From Symbiodinium natans (taxonomy: Eukaryota; Sar; Dinophyceae; Suessiales; Symbiodiniaceae), in assembly GCA_905221605.1 (NCBI GenBank), contig CAJNDS010001063.1:1-37513 (forward strand): 37,513 bases of DNA, given 5' to 3'. Under the pieces are notes generated by a model. It was given only the letters and a program-made list of their open reading frames with translations. It searched no databases and was not told where the DNA came from. Shown piece by piece: positions 1 through 11,100 of this stretch (the stretch's first letter is position 1; the number at the start of each line of letters is the position of its first letter). The position numbers and the translations under genes are program-made.

Positions 1-1257
1 GCATTTACACAGGCCCTCATCACATCCCGACCCAATTAGGGAGGGGAATGCAAGGCTCCTTGGCTGCATTTACACAGGCCCTGATCACATCCCGACCCAA
101 TTAGGGAGAATCACAAGGCTCCTTGGCTGCATTTACACAGGGCTTGATCACATCCCGACCCAATTAGGGAGGTGAATACAAAGGCTCCTTGGCTGCAGTT
201 ACACAGGCCCTGATCACATCCCGACCCAATTCGGGAGGGGAATGCAAGGCTCCTTGGCTGCATTTACACAGGCTGACCCAATAAGGGAGAGAAACACAAG
301 GCTCCTTGGCTGCATTTACACAGCCCTTGATCACATCCCGACCCAATTAGGGAGGTAAATACAAAGGCTCCTTGGCTGCATTTACACAGGCCCTGGTCAC
401 ATCCCGACCCAATTAGGGAGGGGAATGGCTGCATTTACACAGGCCCTGATCACATCCCGACCCAATTAGGGAGGGGAATGCAAGGCTCCTTGGCTGCATT
501 TACACAGGCCCTGATCACATCCCGACCCAATTAGGGAGAATCACAAGGCTCCTTGGCTGCATTTACACAGGTCTTGATCACATCCCGACCCAATTAGGGA
601 GGTGAATACAAAGGCTCCTTGGCTGCATTTACACAGGCCCTGTTCACATCCCGACTCAATTAGGGAGGGGAATGCAAGGCTCCTTGGCTGCGTTTAGACA
701 GGCCCTGATCACATCCCGACCCAATTAGGGAGATGAACACAAGCCTCCTTAGCAGCATTTTCACAGGCCTTGATCACATCCCGACCCAATTAGGGAAGGG
801 AATGCAATGCTTCTTGGCTGCATTCACACAGGCCCTGATCACATCCGGACCCAATTCGGGAAGGGAATGCAAGGCTCCTTGGCTGCAGTCACACCACCTC
901 CGGACCCAAATTAGGGAAGGGAATGCAAGGCTCCTTGGCTGCATTTACACAGGCTTTCGTGACCCAATTAGGGAGGGGAATGATAGGCTCCGTGGCAATT
1001 AAGGAGGGGAATGCAAAGCTCCTTGGCTGCGTCTACACAGCCCTGATCACATTCCGACCCAATTCGGCATCCCGACCCAATTAAGGAGGGAAACGCAAGG
1101 CTCCTTGGCTGCATTTACACAGGCCCTGATCACATCCCGACCCAATTAGGGAGGGGAACGCAAGGCTCCTCGCTGCATTTACACAGGCCCTGATCACATT
1201 CCGACCCAATGAGGGGAATGCAAGAATTTACACAGGCCCGGATCACACCCCGACCCA
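1..1257. repeat. Satellite family A, block 1 (~65-bp units)
   Basis: About 19 tandem units. The commonest unit is 65 bp, containing GCATTTACACAGGCCCTGAT, then CACATCCCGACCCAATTAGG, then a variable GAGGGGAATGCAAGGCTCCTTGGCT part. Some units are shortened (for example GGGAGAATCACAAGG replaces the GGGGAATGC portion), so the array is a mixture of unit variants. No spacer sequence lies between units. I see no gene here; the short ORFs it contains change from unit to unit because 65 is not a multiple of 3. Confidence 0.95.
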
Positions 1258-2218
1258 CATTTTGTGAAGGAGAACTACCTGGAAAGGCCTTCCGCGAGCT
1301 GGAAATCCTTATCCTGGTGCATTTTATGAAAGAGAACTACCTGGAAAGGCCTTCTGCGAGCTGGAAATCCTTATCCTGGTGCATTTTATGAAGGAGAACT
1401 ACCTGGAAAGGCCTTCCGCGAGCTGGATATCCTTATCCTGGTGTATTTTATGAAGGAGAACTACCTGTAAAGGCCTTCCGCAAGCTGGAAATCCTTATCC
1501 TGGTGCATTTTATGAAGGAGAACTACCTGGAAAGGCCTTCCGCGAGCTGGAAATCCTTATCCTGGTGCATTTTATGAAGGAGAACTACCTGAAAAGGCCT
1601 TCCGCGAGCTGGCAATCCTTATCCTGGTGCATTTTATGAAGGAGAACTGCCTGGAAAGGCCTTCCGCGAACTGGAAATCATTGGATCCTTATACTGGTGC
1701 AATTCATGAAAGAGAACTACCTGGAAAGGCCTTCCGCGAGCTGGAAATCCTTATCCTGGTGCATTTTATGAAGGAGAACTACCTGGAAAGGCCTTCCGCG
1801 AGCTGGAAATCCTTATCCGGTGCATTTTATGAAGGAGAACTACCTGGAAAGGCCTTCCGCGAGGTTGAAATCGTTATCCTGGTGCATTTTATGAAGGAGA
1901 ACTACCTGGAAAGGCCTTCCGCAAGCTGGAATGGTGCATTTTATGAAGGAGAACTACCTGGAAAGGCCTTCCGCGAGCTGGAAATCCTTATCCTGGTGCA
2001 TTTTATGAAGGAGAACTACCTGGAAAGGCCTTCCGCGAGCTGGAAATCCATATCCTGGTGCATTTTATGAAGGAGAACCACCTGGAAAGGCTTTCCGAGC
2101 TGGAAATCCTTATCCTGGTGCATTTTCTGAAAGAGAACTACCTCGAAAGGCCTTCCGCGAGCTGGAAATCCTTATCATGGTGCATTTTATGAAGGAGAAC
2201 TACCTGGAAAGGCCTTCC
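1258..2218. repeat. Satellite family B, block 1 (62-bp units)
   Basis: About 15 tandem units of 62 bp, each containing GGTGCATTTTATGAAGGAGA, ACTACCTGGAAAGGCCTTCC and GCGAGCTGGAAATCCTTATC. The centre GGAAAGGCCTTCC is a near-perfect palindrome. The block begins abruptly after a family A unit at ...CGACCCA|CATTTTGTGAAGG and ends at ...AAGGCCTTCC|CTTGGCAGC. Short plus-strand ORFs with recurring ENYLERPSASW-type peptides are a by-product of the repeat. Confidence 0.95.
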
Positions 2219-3455
2219 CTTGGCAGCATTCACACAGGCCCTGATCACATCCCGACCCAATTAGGGAGGGGAATGCAAAGGCTCCATGGCTGCATTTACA
2301 CAGGCCCTCATCACATCACCGACCCAATTAGGGAGGGGAATGGCAGGCTCATCACATCCCGACCCAATTAGGGAGGGGAATGCAAGGCTCCTTGGCTGCA
2401 TTTACACAGGCCCTGATCACATCCCGACCCAATTAGGGAGGTGAATACAAAGGCTCCTGGGCTGCATTTACACAGGCCCTCATCACATCCTGACCCAATT
2501 CGGAAGGTGAACACAAGGCTCCTTGGCTGCATTTACACAGGCCCTGATCACATCCTGACCCAATTAGGGAGAGAAACAAAAGGCTCCTTGGCTGCATTTA
2601 CACAGGCCTTGATCACATCCCGACCCAATTAGGGAGGTGACTACAAAGGCTCCTTGGCAGCATTCTCACAGGCCCTGATCACATCCCGACCCAATTAGGG
2701 AGGGGAATGCAAGGCTCCTTGGCTGCATTTACACAGGCCCTGATCACATCCCGACCCAATTAGGGAGAATCACAAGGCTCCTTGGCTGCATTTACACAGG
2801 CCCTGGTCACATCCCGACCCAATTAGGGAGGTGAACCCTGGTCACATCCCGACTCAATTAGGGAGGGGAATGCAAGGCTCCTTGGCTGCGTTTAGACAGG
2901 CCCTGATCACATCCCGACCCAATTAGGGAGATGAACACAAGCCTCCTTGGCAGCATTTTCACAGGCCTTGATCACATCCCGACCCAATTAGGGAAGGGAA
3001 TGCAATGCTTCTTGGCTGCATTCACACAGGCCCTGATCACATCCGGACCCAATTCGGGAAGGGAATGCAAGGCTCCTTGGCTGCAGTCACACCACATCCG
3101 GCCCCAAATTAGGGAAGGGAATGCAAGGCTCCTTGGCTGCATTTACACAGGCTTTCGTGACCCAATTAGGGAGGGGAATGATAGGCTCCGTGGCAATTAA
3201 GGAGGGGAATGCAAAGCTCCTTGGCTGCGTCTACACAGCCCTGATCACATTCCGACCCAATTCGGCATCCCGACCCAATTAAGGAGGGAAACGCAAGGCT
3301 CCTTGGCTGCATTTACACAGGCCCTGATCACATCCCGACCCAATTAGGGAGGGGAACGCAAGGCTCCTCGCTGCATTTACACAGGCCCTGATCACATTCC
3401 GACCCAATGAGGGGAATGCAAGAATTTACACAGGCCCGGATCACACCCCGACCCA
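2219..3455. repeat. Satellite family A, block 2
   Basis: Second family A block, carrying the same ordered set of variant units as block 1. For example, the unit series at 2931-3200 matches 733-1002, an offset of 2198 bp. This shows that A and B together form a higher-order repeat. No gene seen. Confidence 0.95.
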
Positions 3456-4358
3456 CATTTTGTGAAGGAGAACTACCTGGAAAGGCCTTCCGCGAGCTGG
3501 AAATCCTTATCCTGGTGCATTTTATGAAAGAGAACTACCTGGAAAGGCCTTCTGCGAGCTGGAAATCCTTATCCTGGTGCATTTTATGAAGGAGAACTAC
3601 CTGGAAAGGCCTTCCGCGAGCTGGATATCCTTATCCTGGTGCATTTTATGAAGGAGAACTACCTGGAAAGGCCTTCCGCGCGAGCTGGAAATCCTTATCC
3701 TGGTGCATTTTATGAAGGAGAACTACCTGAAAAGGCCTTCCGCGAGCTGGCAATCCTTATCCTGGTGCATTTTATGAAGGAGAACTGCCTGGAAAGGCCT
3801 TCCGCGAGCTGGAAATCATTGGAAATCCTTATCCTGGTGCAATTCATGAAAGAGAACTACCTGGAAAGGCCTTCCGCGAGCTGGAAATCCTTATCCTGGT
3901 GCATTTTATGAAGGAGAACTACCTGGAAAGGCCTTCCGCGAGCTGGAAATCCTTATCCGGTGCATTTTATGAAGGAGAACTACCTGGAAAGGCCTTGCGC
4001 GAGGTTGAAATCGTTATCCTGGTGCATTTTATGAAGGAGAACTACCTGGAAAGGCCTTCCGCAAGCTGGAATGGTGCATTTTATGAAGGAGAACTACCTG
4101 GAAAGGCCTTCCGCGAGCTGGAAATCCTTATCCTGGTGCATTTTATGAAGGAGAACTACCTGGAAAGGCCTTCCGCGAGCTGGAAATCCTTATCCTGGTG
4201 CATTTTATGAAGGAGAACCACCTGGAAAGGCTTTCCGAGCTGGAAATCCTTATCCTGGTGCATTTTCTGAAAGAGAACTACCTCGAAAGGCCTTCCGCGA
4301 GCTGGAAATCCTTATCCTGGGGCATTTTATGAAGGAGAACTACCTGGAAAGGCCTTCC
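3456..4358. repeat. Satellite family B, block 2
   Basis: About 14 units of the 62-bp repeat in the same order as block 1, minus roughly one unit. It includes the GCGAGGTTGAAATCG variant and the shortened CAAGCTGGAATGG unit. Same junctions with family A on both sides. No gene seen. Confidence 0.95.
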
Positions 4359-5504
4359 CTTGGCAGCATTCACACAGGCCCTGATCACATCCCGACCCAA
4401 TTAGGGAGGGGAACGCAAAGGCTCCATGGCTGCATTTACACAGGCCCTCATCACATCCCGACCCAATTAGGGAGGGGAATGCAAAGGCTCCTGGGCTGCA
4501 TTTACACAGGCCCTCATCACATCCTGACCCAATTCGGGAGGTGAACACAAGGCTCCTTGGCTGCATTTACACAGGCCCTGATCACATCCTGACCCAATTA
4601 GGGAGGGAAACAAAAGGCTCCTTGGCTGCATTTACACAGGCCTTGATCACATCCCGACCCAATTAGGGAGGTGACTACAAAGGCTCCTTGGCAGCATTCA
4701 CACAGGCCCTGATCACATCCCGACCCAATTAGGGAGGGGAACGCAAGGCTCCTTGGCTGCATTTACACAGGCCCTGATCACATCCCGACCCAATTAGGGA
4801 GAATCACAAGGCTCCTTGGCTGCATTTACACAGGTCTTGATTACATCCCGACCCAATTAGGGAGGTGAATACAAAGGCTCCTTGGCTGCAGTTACACAGG
4901 CCCTGATCACATCCCGACCCAATTAGGGAGGGGAATACAAGGCTCCTTGGCTGCATTTACACAGGCCCTGATCACATCCTGACCCAATTAGGGAGAGAAA
5001 CACAAGGCTCCTTGGCTGCATTTACACAGCCCTTGATCACATCCCGACCCAATTAGGGAGGTAAATACAAAGGCTCCTTGGCTGCATTTACACAGGCCCT
5101 GGTCACATCCCGACCCAATTAGGGAGGGGAATGGCTGCATTTACACAGGCCCTGATCACATCCCGACCCAATTAGGGAGGGGAATGCAAGGCTCCTTGGC
5201 TGCATTTACACAGGCCCTGATCACATCCCGACCCAATTAAGGAGAATCACAAGGCTCCTTGGCTGCATTTACACAGGTCTTGATCACATCCCGACCCAAT
5301 TAGGGAGGTGAATACAAAGGCTCCTTGGCTGCATTTACACAGTGGCAATTAAGGAGGGGAATGCAAAGCTCCTTGGCTGCGTCTACACAGCCCTGATCAC
5401 ATTCCGACCCAATTCGGCATCCCGACCCAATTAAGGAGGGAAACGCAAGGCTCCTTGGCTGCATTTACACAGGCCCTGATCACATCCCGACCCAATTAGG
5501 GAGG
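4359..5504. repeat. Satellite family A, block 3, interrupted by copia insertion
   Basis: Family A units up to the left end of the copia retrotransposon. At about 5335-5350 it contains a rearranged junction, CATTTACACAG|TGGCAATTAAGG, that is absent from blocks 1 and 2, where TGGCAATTAAGG follows GGCTCCG. The same junction recurs at about 34530-34545 and so marks the duplicated right-hand block. The block breaks off at ...CCCAATTAGGGAGG. Confidence 0.93.
5500..5504. other. Target-site duplication GGAGG (left copy)
   Basis: The five bases GGAGG directly before the LTR match the five bases directly after the other LTR (17078-17082). Removing the element and one GGAGG gives ATTAGGGAGGGGAACGC. That is exactly the uninterrupted satellite sequence seen near 1145-1162, so the array itself supplies the empty site. 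Confidence 0.9.
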
Positions 5505-6016
5505 TGTGAAAACACAGCAGCAGCGCGCTGAACCCTCTTTTTCTCACGACTTGAGCCAAAGTCATAAGCCGGAGGCTTCGTCAGTGAAACTCTTTACACA
5601 CAGGTGAAAACTCTGCTCTGCCACGTGTTCTCCACAGCCACAAAACAAACTCAAACGTCAGTGGGAGTTCTCGGGACCTACCCAACTACACCTAAAGCAG
5701 GCAAAAACGTGCACAGACACTTCTACAGCTTCCAGACACACATCCCTACAACTCAAGCACTTCAAAAGGCTTTCCCACTTAAAGCAGCACTCCCGTCGAG
5801 CCTCCAAGGCACAACTACGGAGTTCCTACAACTACACACACACAACTCTGAGCCAGCATGCAGGACAACAAAGTTAACATGTCCTTAGACAGGAACTTTC
5901 GTCTGCACGCTGCGAGGCGTAGCCACCCGAAGGGGCCGTTGGTCAAGGTGAAACTAAACTAAAAATTACCTCGCTTGAGGTGTTGCGTTCTCAGCTAGGC
6001 CCTCTCTCAGCTGCAA

Positions 6017-7800
6017 CCCTCAGCACTCGCGAGGCCGAACTTTGCCCTCCGCATGCATTGCTGTTGAGGCACTTGTTGTGGCATCAGCCTCCGTAAGTTT
6101 GGCAATCCCCACTCAGCACTGGATGTTCTGTTCGAGGCATATTTCCTCAGCGCATGCGAGGCCGCAAAGTGAAACACGTGAGGTATGAAAAACTGCTACT
6201 CCAGGTTCGTCCGCAGCTCCGGCTTTCTCGCACTTACTAACCGTGCCTTGCAGCCTCCCCCAAAGTAGCGTCACCCTGGCTTTCTCGCTCTTACTCACCA
6301 GTTGACCAATAATGCATCTCACGCGGTTGCTTCATGGTAAAACTGCAGCTCGAGGTCCCGGCGTTCTCGCTCTTACTAACCCGGACCGACACTGCAGAGA
6401 AGCATTGACTGTTGTTCCCTCAGCGGAGGCGAGGCCGAACAACCATTCCGCTGCATCAGCGCAGCCAGGCCCTCAGCTCCTCACTGAGCCAGGGCTCTCT
6501 TTAGACAGAGTTCCCCTGCTGGCAAGCCCTCTATCTCTTTGTGACCCCCGCGGTGCCACGTATAAGCAGCTGCACCGCGTGTCTTAGGACCACAGTTTTC
6601 ATTCGGATTTGTTGTTGTAGGCCTTCCAGTGCTTGAGGCCGAATCCAAACACCACATCTCACGTCACAAGGCTGGCAATTTGGCTCCAACATCTGAAGAT
6701 AGTAACACATACTCTGCGTGGCGTCCGCGTGAGCTAGCCTGTCCTTTCTTTAGGAGTTCGGCTCCTTTCATCGCTTGTCTTACCACAGGTCTCTTTCGGT
6801 GGCCCGTACTCAGCAGCCAGCACATGTACCATCCTCAGACGCCAGAGCCGCCTTGCCCCAGCAAGTGCCCATACAAACCACTCACCAGATAGTGAGAGCC
6901 AACATCTTCAAACAACCTCCAGCGGCCGTGCCGCGAGGACCTAAACATCTGCAAGGTTCCGCCTTGTCTGTGTGCACGGACAGACCCCAGCCCTTGCAGG
7001 AGACGTGGATGTAAACAAAAGCAGGCCTGCCATGTCCAGCAGGCTGATTACCATTGGTTGCCTTCAGATGGGAAAAGCGCGAAGATCGGGTAACCTCCAT
7101 CTGAATCCTTTCCGGCCAATACCAACCCTTACAAACCCTCAGCACGGAGCGAGGCCGAAGGAGGCTTCTTGGACTATTGGTTTTCCGGGGAGCAGCCACC
7201 ACCAGCTGCTCTTCAACTTGCACTGCGCCGCACCACAGTCCTACTGCAAGTTCCTTGGCAACGGTTTCTCAGTAGCACCAGTCAATGAGCTTTACGACAC
7301 TGATGCCTCTGGTTATTTATGTCCAGGCAGATCCACCAGGGTTGGGCCAAATCTTTTCTACCTGATTCTACCTGCGAAGAAAATCCTGTTGTGCTCAGCT
7401 TGCAGATCCCCGAAAACCTGCAAGCTTGGGCTCGAGCACACCGCAATTGTTCGGGACACTCCTGTCGCCACTGCAAGGATGCCTCTTGCAGTGCGACGTT
7501 GGCCTGCACTGTCTGCAGCGTGCCTGGCCGTTTCCCCCGTGTTTCGGTCTCACCTTCGTTTTCCACACAAGTGAGCGAGGAACCCAAACTCACCTTCAGC
7601 ACAGCCCTCAATCCAAATGAGGGTCGGTGGGTTTTGCTCACCCAGAGACAGCAGGAATCTCTGGTGAGCAACAGGCTTGCGTCACCCCTCAAGCAATGCG
7701 AGGCTGCAACTCTCACTGTGACCCAGAGCAGACTGTAGGCCACAAGGTTCCCTCAGCAACGCGAGGACGAAAAGCTTCCCTCTAGCGAAGCGAGGCCGAA
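6017..7800. repeat. Interspersed ~23-nt hairpin-like motif in LTR (at least 7 copies)
   Basis: A degenerate motif CCCTCAGC-n-GCGAGGCCGAA recurs at about 6017-6039, 6144-6167, 6417-6439, 7136-7159, 7685-7708, 7749-7771 and 7778-7800, with a weaker copy at 6623-6643. The CCTC...GAGG arms, often extended by GC...GC, can pair into a tiny stem. Copies are dispersed and not in tandem. They lie in the part of the LTR that is absent from the 5' LTR, which would correspond to U3. A regulatory role is inference. Confidence 0.6.
6549..6579. repeat. Inverted repeat CGCGGTGC / GCACCGCG in LTR
   Basis: A perfect 8-bp inverted repeat (6549-6556 and 6572-6579) with a 15-nt loop that contains ACGTATAA. It is conserved in the second element's LTR. 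It could form a hairpin in LTR RNA or DNA; no function can be assigned. Confidence 0.5.
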
Positions 7801-8030
7801 AACTGTGCACTCACGCCCTTCGTCGACGGCAGCAGTTGGCGGGCCGCCGCTCTATGACAGCTTAGCCGGTCAGCCGGCCTACGAGCAAACACAGTTTTGC
7901 CAGGCCTCAAAACGGAACCTACCCTTAGTTACAAGCCCCAGGGCCAGCCACAACGGCACTAAAGACGCTCTCTACCTGAGCACCCCACCGGGGTTGAGCC
8001 GAAACCTTGAGCCAGACAGGAACTTTCACA

Positions 8031-8039
8031 CCCCCGCTT
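8031..8039 (-). promoter_or_regulatory. Polypurine tract next to 3' LTR
   Basis: On the element's sense (minus) strand the bases directly before the 3' LTR read AAGCGGGGG and are followed at once by TGTGAAAG. A purine-rich stretch at this place primes plus-strand DNA synthesis in LTR retrotransposons. It is short and holds one pyrimidine. Its position fixes the inner LTR edge at 8030 and supports the long form of the LTR. Confidence 0.7.
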
Positions 8040-8145
8040 GGACTGTGATGCCTCAGAGCCACGCACTTCTTCACAGCTCGGTGTTTCCAGTGCTTAAACA
8101 TCTCATCCCAGGCAAAGTCCGAAAGCGAGCACTCCTACTGCCGAC

Positions 8146-11100
8146 CTAAGAAGGTGTTCCTACAAGACCTAACGTGACTTTCGCAGCACGCAAAAGAGCT
8201 CTACCCAGTTTAGTCGGATAGATACCTGTTTCTTCGACACTAGCAAGTGAAACATGCTGATGACTTTTGTCACAGGGCTTTCCAGAGAAGATTTCACTCC
8301 ACTCCTCTCGGTTTGTAGCAAAGAACCACCGCTTAAAGACCCCGTCGAAGGCACAACGGTCCACAACCCTTCCAAAGTTCAGACCAAGGCGCTTCTTTTC
8401 TTTCAGATAACTTTCCTCCTTCCAAAGACCACAGTTCTTTGGCCATTCCTGGGTAACCAGGATCTCTTTGCAGCGGTCCTCCAGAAGTCTTCCTAAAGCT
8501 TTCCAAGATGCAACATGCTTCTTGACCTGCTCTCGCCACCGATGTCGAAACTTCGGTCGATGCCAGTTCTTAAAGCGGTAGCTACATCCAGCGGTACACG
8601 GGGAAGCTATGTGGACATAGATCTGGGGCGGTTTCCTACTCAACAGACACAGCAAGACCTCTCCTAGAAACATTTGAGTACTCTTGTTTAAGAAGTCTTC
8701 TTTCTCAGTTATGCCTATATATGCTACTCGGTCACGAGCACACGCTCGGCACAACGCACTGTCCGTTGAACAAAACACCTCGATCACAAGCAGAGGAACA
8801 GATCCCAACGCAAGGTCTCTTGCCACTGGCTCGTACTTCGCCAGGTTTGTCGGGATTTTCTCAAGCTTTTCACATACTTCTTCAAGTTCTTCCATTCGTT
8901 CACGAAGGTGTTCAGGAACTACAAGACCCTGAAGGTCTTCTTCACACACTCTTTCCAGTCCACACGCAACCAGCAAATGCTCAAGCAACAACTCCTCAGG
9001 AGATTTCGTCAGTCCATCGGCTGGATTCCGTTCTCCACTGATGAAGCTTAGAATCAGCCTTTCCAGGTGGACTAGCTCTTGAAGATAGCGATGACGAAGC
9101 TCCAGGTGCCGAACACGGCGTAACAACCCCGTCATTTTGCTAATCGACAAAGCGGCTTCCGAATCCGAAGCCAGGTGAATCGGAAACTCACCGGTCTCTC
9201 CTTTGGGCATTCCATACAGGAGCGTTTCCATGAGCAAAGACAAGTACACCGACTCTTTGGCTGCCTCAGTCAGGGCTGCCAATTCGGCCTCCGCCGAACT
9301 CAACGCGGTCACCGACTGTTTCCGCGAGAAAGTTTTGATCATGATGCCATGCCACTTCACGATAGCACCAGACACAGAGCAAATGTTCCATGACGCATCC
9401 ACAAAGCCAGAGAGCCTGGTTTCCGAAGCGCAGCAAGGATACTCCAACGCTTCTGCCGAAAATCGCTGAAGGTACTCAGGCAAAGCCATCACCCAGCGAA
9501 CCACGCGTCTCAAGCAAGCTTCTGCCTGGCTATCTGGGTCACTCTGATACCGGCCCAGAAATCCTACCGGGTAGGACAAATGCGGCAACGTCAGGCTTGC
9601 CCACATCAACTTACCAAGCACACGTCTATAGCGTTCATACGCCTCAGTGCTGATAGGTGTTCCAGCCTCCTTTTTCCGGTACTCCCTCTCGAGGTTTCCC
9701 AGCACTGGTTTCACACCTTTTCCGCTAATGCCAAACTCTTCTCCAAGCGACTTCAAGTACCCCGGCTTCAGGCCAAAGAACACAGGCCCGTGCTCAGTGG
9801 TTCGGGCGATCACCCGACCCAAGAACTCGAGCTGCCCAGGCTTGCCAGGTTCTAGAAGCCCTGTCTGCTTCATTTTATAGATCTTCGCTAGCTTAGCGTA
9901 CAGATCCTTGGCAACTGGCGGATTCTGGGAAAAGATGATGAGATCGTCAACATACACTAACACCAAGGTCAGCGCACCATCCTTCTCAAGCCGGTGATGC
10001 ACAGTAGGGTCGGCAGTCTCACCAAACCCAAACTGCTTACGCAGCGTGCTTGTAAACTCTAGGTACCAGCTCAGTGGTCCTACTCTCAAGCCATTCATGG
10101 CTTTGTGTAGCTGCGCAAACAGCGGCTTGTTCTCCTCATCATACATCCCATTTGGAAACCGGATACACTCTACTCCCTGCACAGGCGCTTGCATGAAGGC
10201 AACGCTCACATCTGCTGACAACAAGGTGCCACCTCTGACAGCATGAATAGCAAGGACACCCCTCAAGGCTTCCAAAGACGTGGTGGGGGAATATATCCCA
10301 TCAGCTAGAGGATTGGATCCAAATGCATAGTCTCTCACAACAAGACGAGCACGAACTCGTTCAGGGTTCGTGGCCGACGGTTTCGAAGTCAGAACCCACC
10401 TAGTCGTATGGATTCTCCGTGTAGCTCGTTTACGGGCCTCAGCTTCTCCTATAATCGTAGCTACACCAAAAGCATCAAGTTCTGAGAGCTCGAGTCTCAT
10501 ACCTTCTTCAAGATGCTTACGAGGCAAAACCTTGCCAGAAACTTCGCAAACCGCATTGTCCGGGACATGGACCCAAATCTTCTTTCCACCAAACTTCATA
10601 CGGAACCACTCTTTGACATTATCTCCCTTACGGATTTTTGTCGTTACTCTCAAGTCAGGCCCATCAAAGAGTTGCCTAAGGCCATGCTCATAGAGCCACG
10701 TCAGGCCCTCTTCCATGGCATCGTCTTCTCCTGGATCCATAGGGGCGTCGAGGTCCTCAAGACCTACGCCTCCGGGAGGCTCAACCTCCATGCCTGTTTC
10801 TTCAGGCACGTCCGAAAAATCCGGAGAATACCCATCCAACTCTCCTTCTTCTTCCATTGCTTCAGGGCCCTCAAGAGCAGGTGGTTCGGTGCGTTCAACA
10901 GGAAACTCAAGACTTCCTTCAGGGATATTTGGGGAATCAAGCGGCGGACTCGGACCATCGATTGGAACATCGAACTTGATGGGTCTTTCAGGGTCTTCCT
11001 TATTACCTCGAAGGTCACGCAAAGCAGCTTTGTCAAACTCCACTGGATCTTTGGCACGAAAAGAGCTGAAGATTTCCAAACGAGGGGGCTTTCCAATACC

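Larger units (their letters stand above)
1258..3455. repeat. Higher-order satellite unit (B block + A block), ~2198 bp
   Basis: One B block plus one A block repeats as a unit of about 2198 bp here. The same arrangement recurs at 30372-32560 with a period of about 2189 bp. The order of unit variants is kept between copies: the GTGGCAATTAAGGAGG unit, the shortened CTCGCTGCATTTAC unit and the CCCCGACCCACATTTTGTG junction appear at equivalent places. This indicates amplification of the whole 2.2-kb block and not only of individual 62- or 65-bp units. Confidence 0.85.
5505..8030 (-). repeat. 3' LTR of copia element (full length, 2526 bp)
   Basis: Begins TGTGAAAACACAGCAG on the plus strand and ends AGACAGGAACTTTCACA, directly against the polypurine tract. 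The first 396 bp match the other LTR without a visible difference. The remaining 2127 bp are missing from the 5' LTR and are bounded by a 14-bp direct repeat, AGACAGGAACTTTC (5887-5900 and 8014-8027). The same full-length form is present in the second element (34721-37244). Plus-strand ORFs within it run antisense to the element and lack recognisable domains; I treat them as spurious. Confidence 0.85.

Noticed and set aside
1209-2371. Repeated short plus-strand ORFs with MKENYLERPSASW peptides in family B (also at 3407-4210, 17127-18096, 30323-31123, 32512-33518)
   Set aside because: They follow directly from the 62-bp satellite. The period is not a multiple of three, so each ORF runs through shifting frames and stops at the canonical TTTTATGA unit. 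No domain and no constant start.
4327-4566. Minus-strand Cys-rich ORFs (GSGCDQGLCKCS-type repeats) in family A, also at 28655-29176, 33513-33752 and 34174-34431
   Set aside because: They look like a small cysteine-rich repeat protein, but arise from the satellite unit and break wherever unit length changes.
1-5504. CRISPR-like array
   Set aside because: Units are contiguous, ~62-65 bp, with no unique spacers, in a eukaryotic context.
6972-7743. ORFs of 139-200 codons on both strands of the LTR (repeated at 36187-37023)
   Set aside because: No recognisable domain, both strands open at once, and conserved only because the LTR is duplicated.
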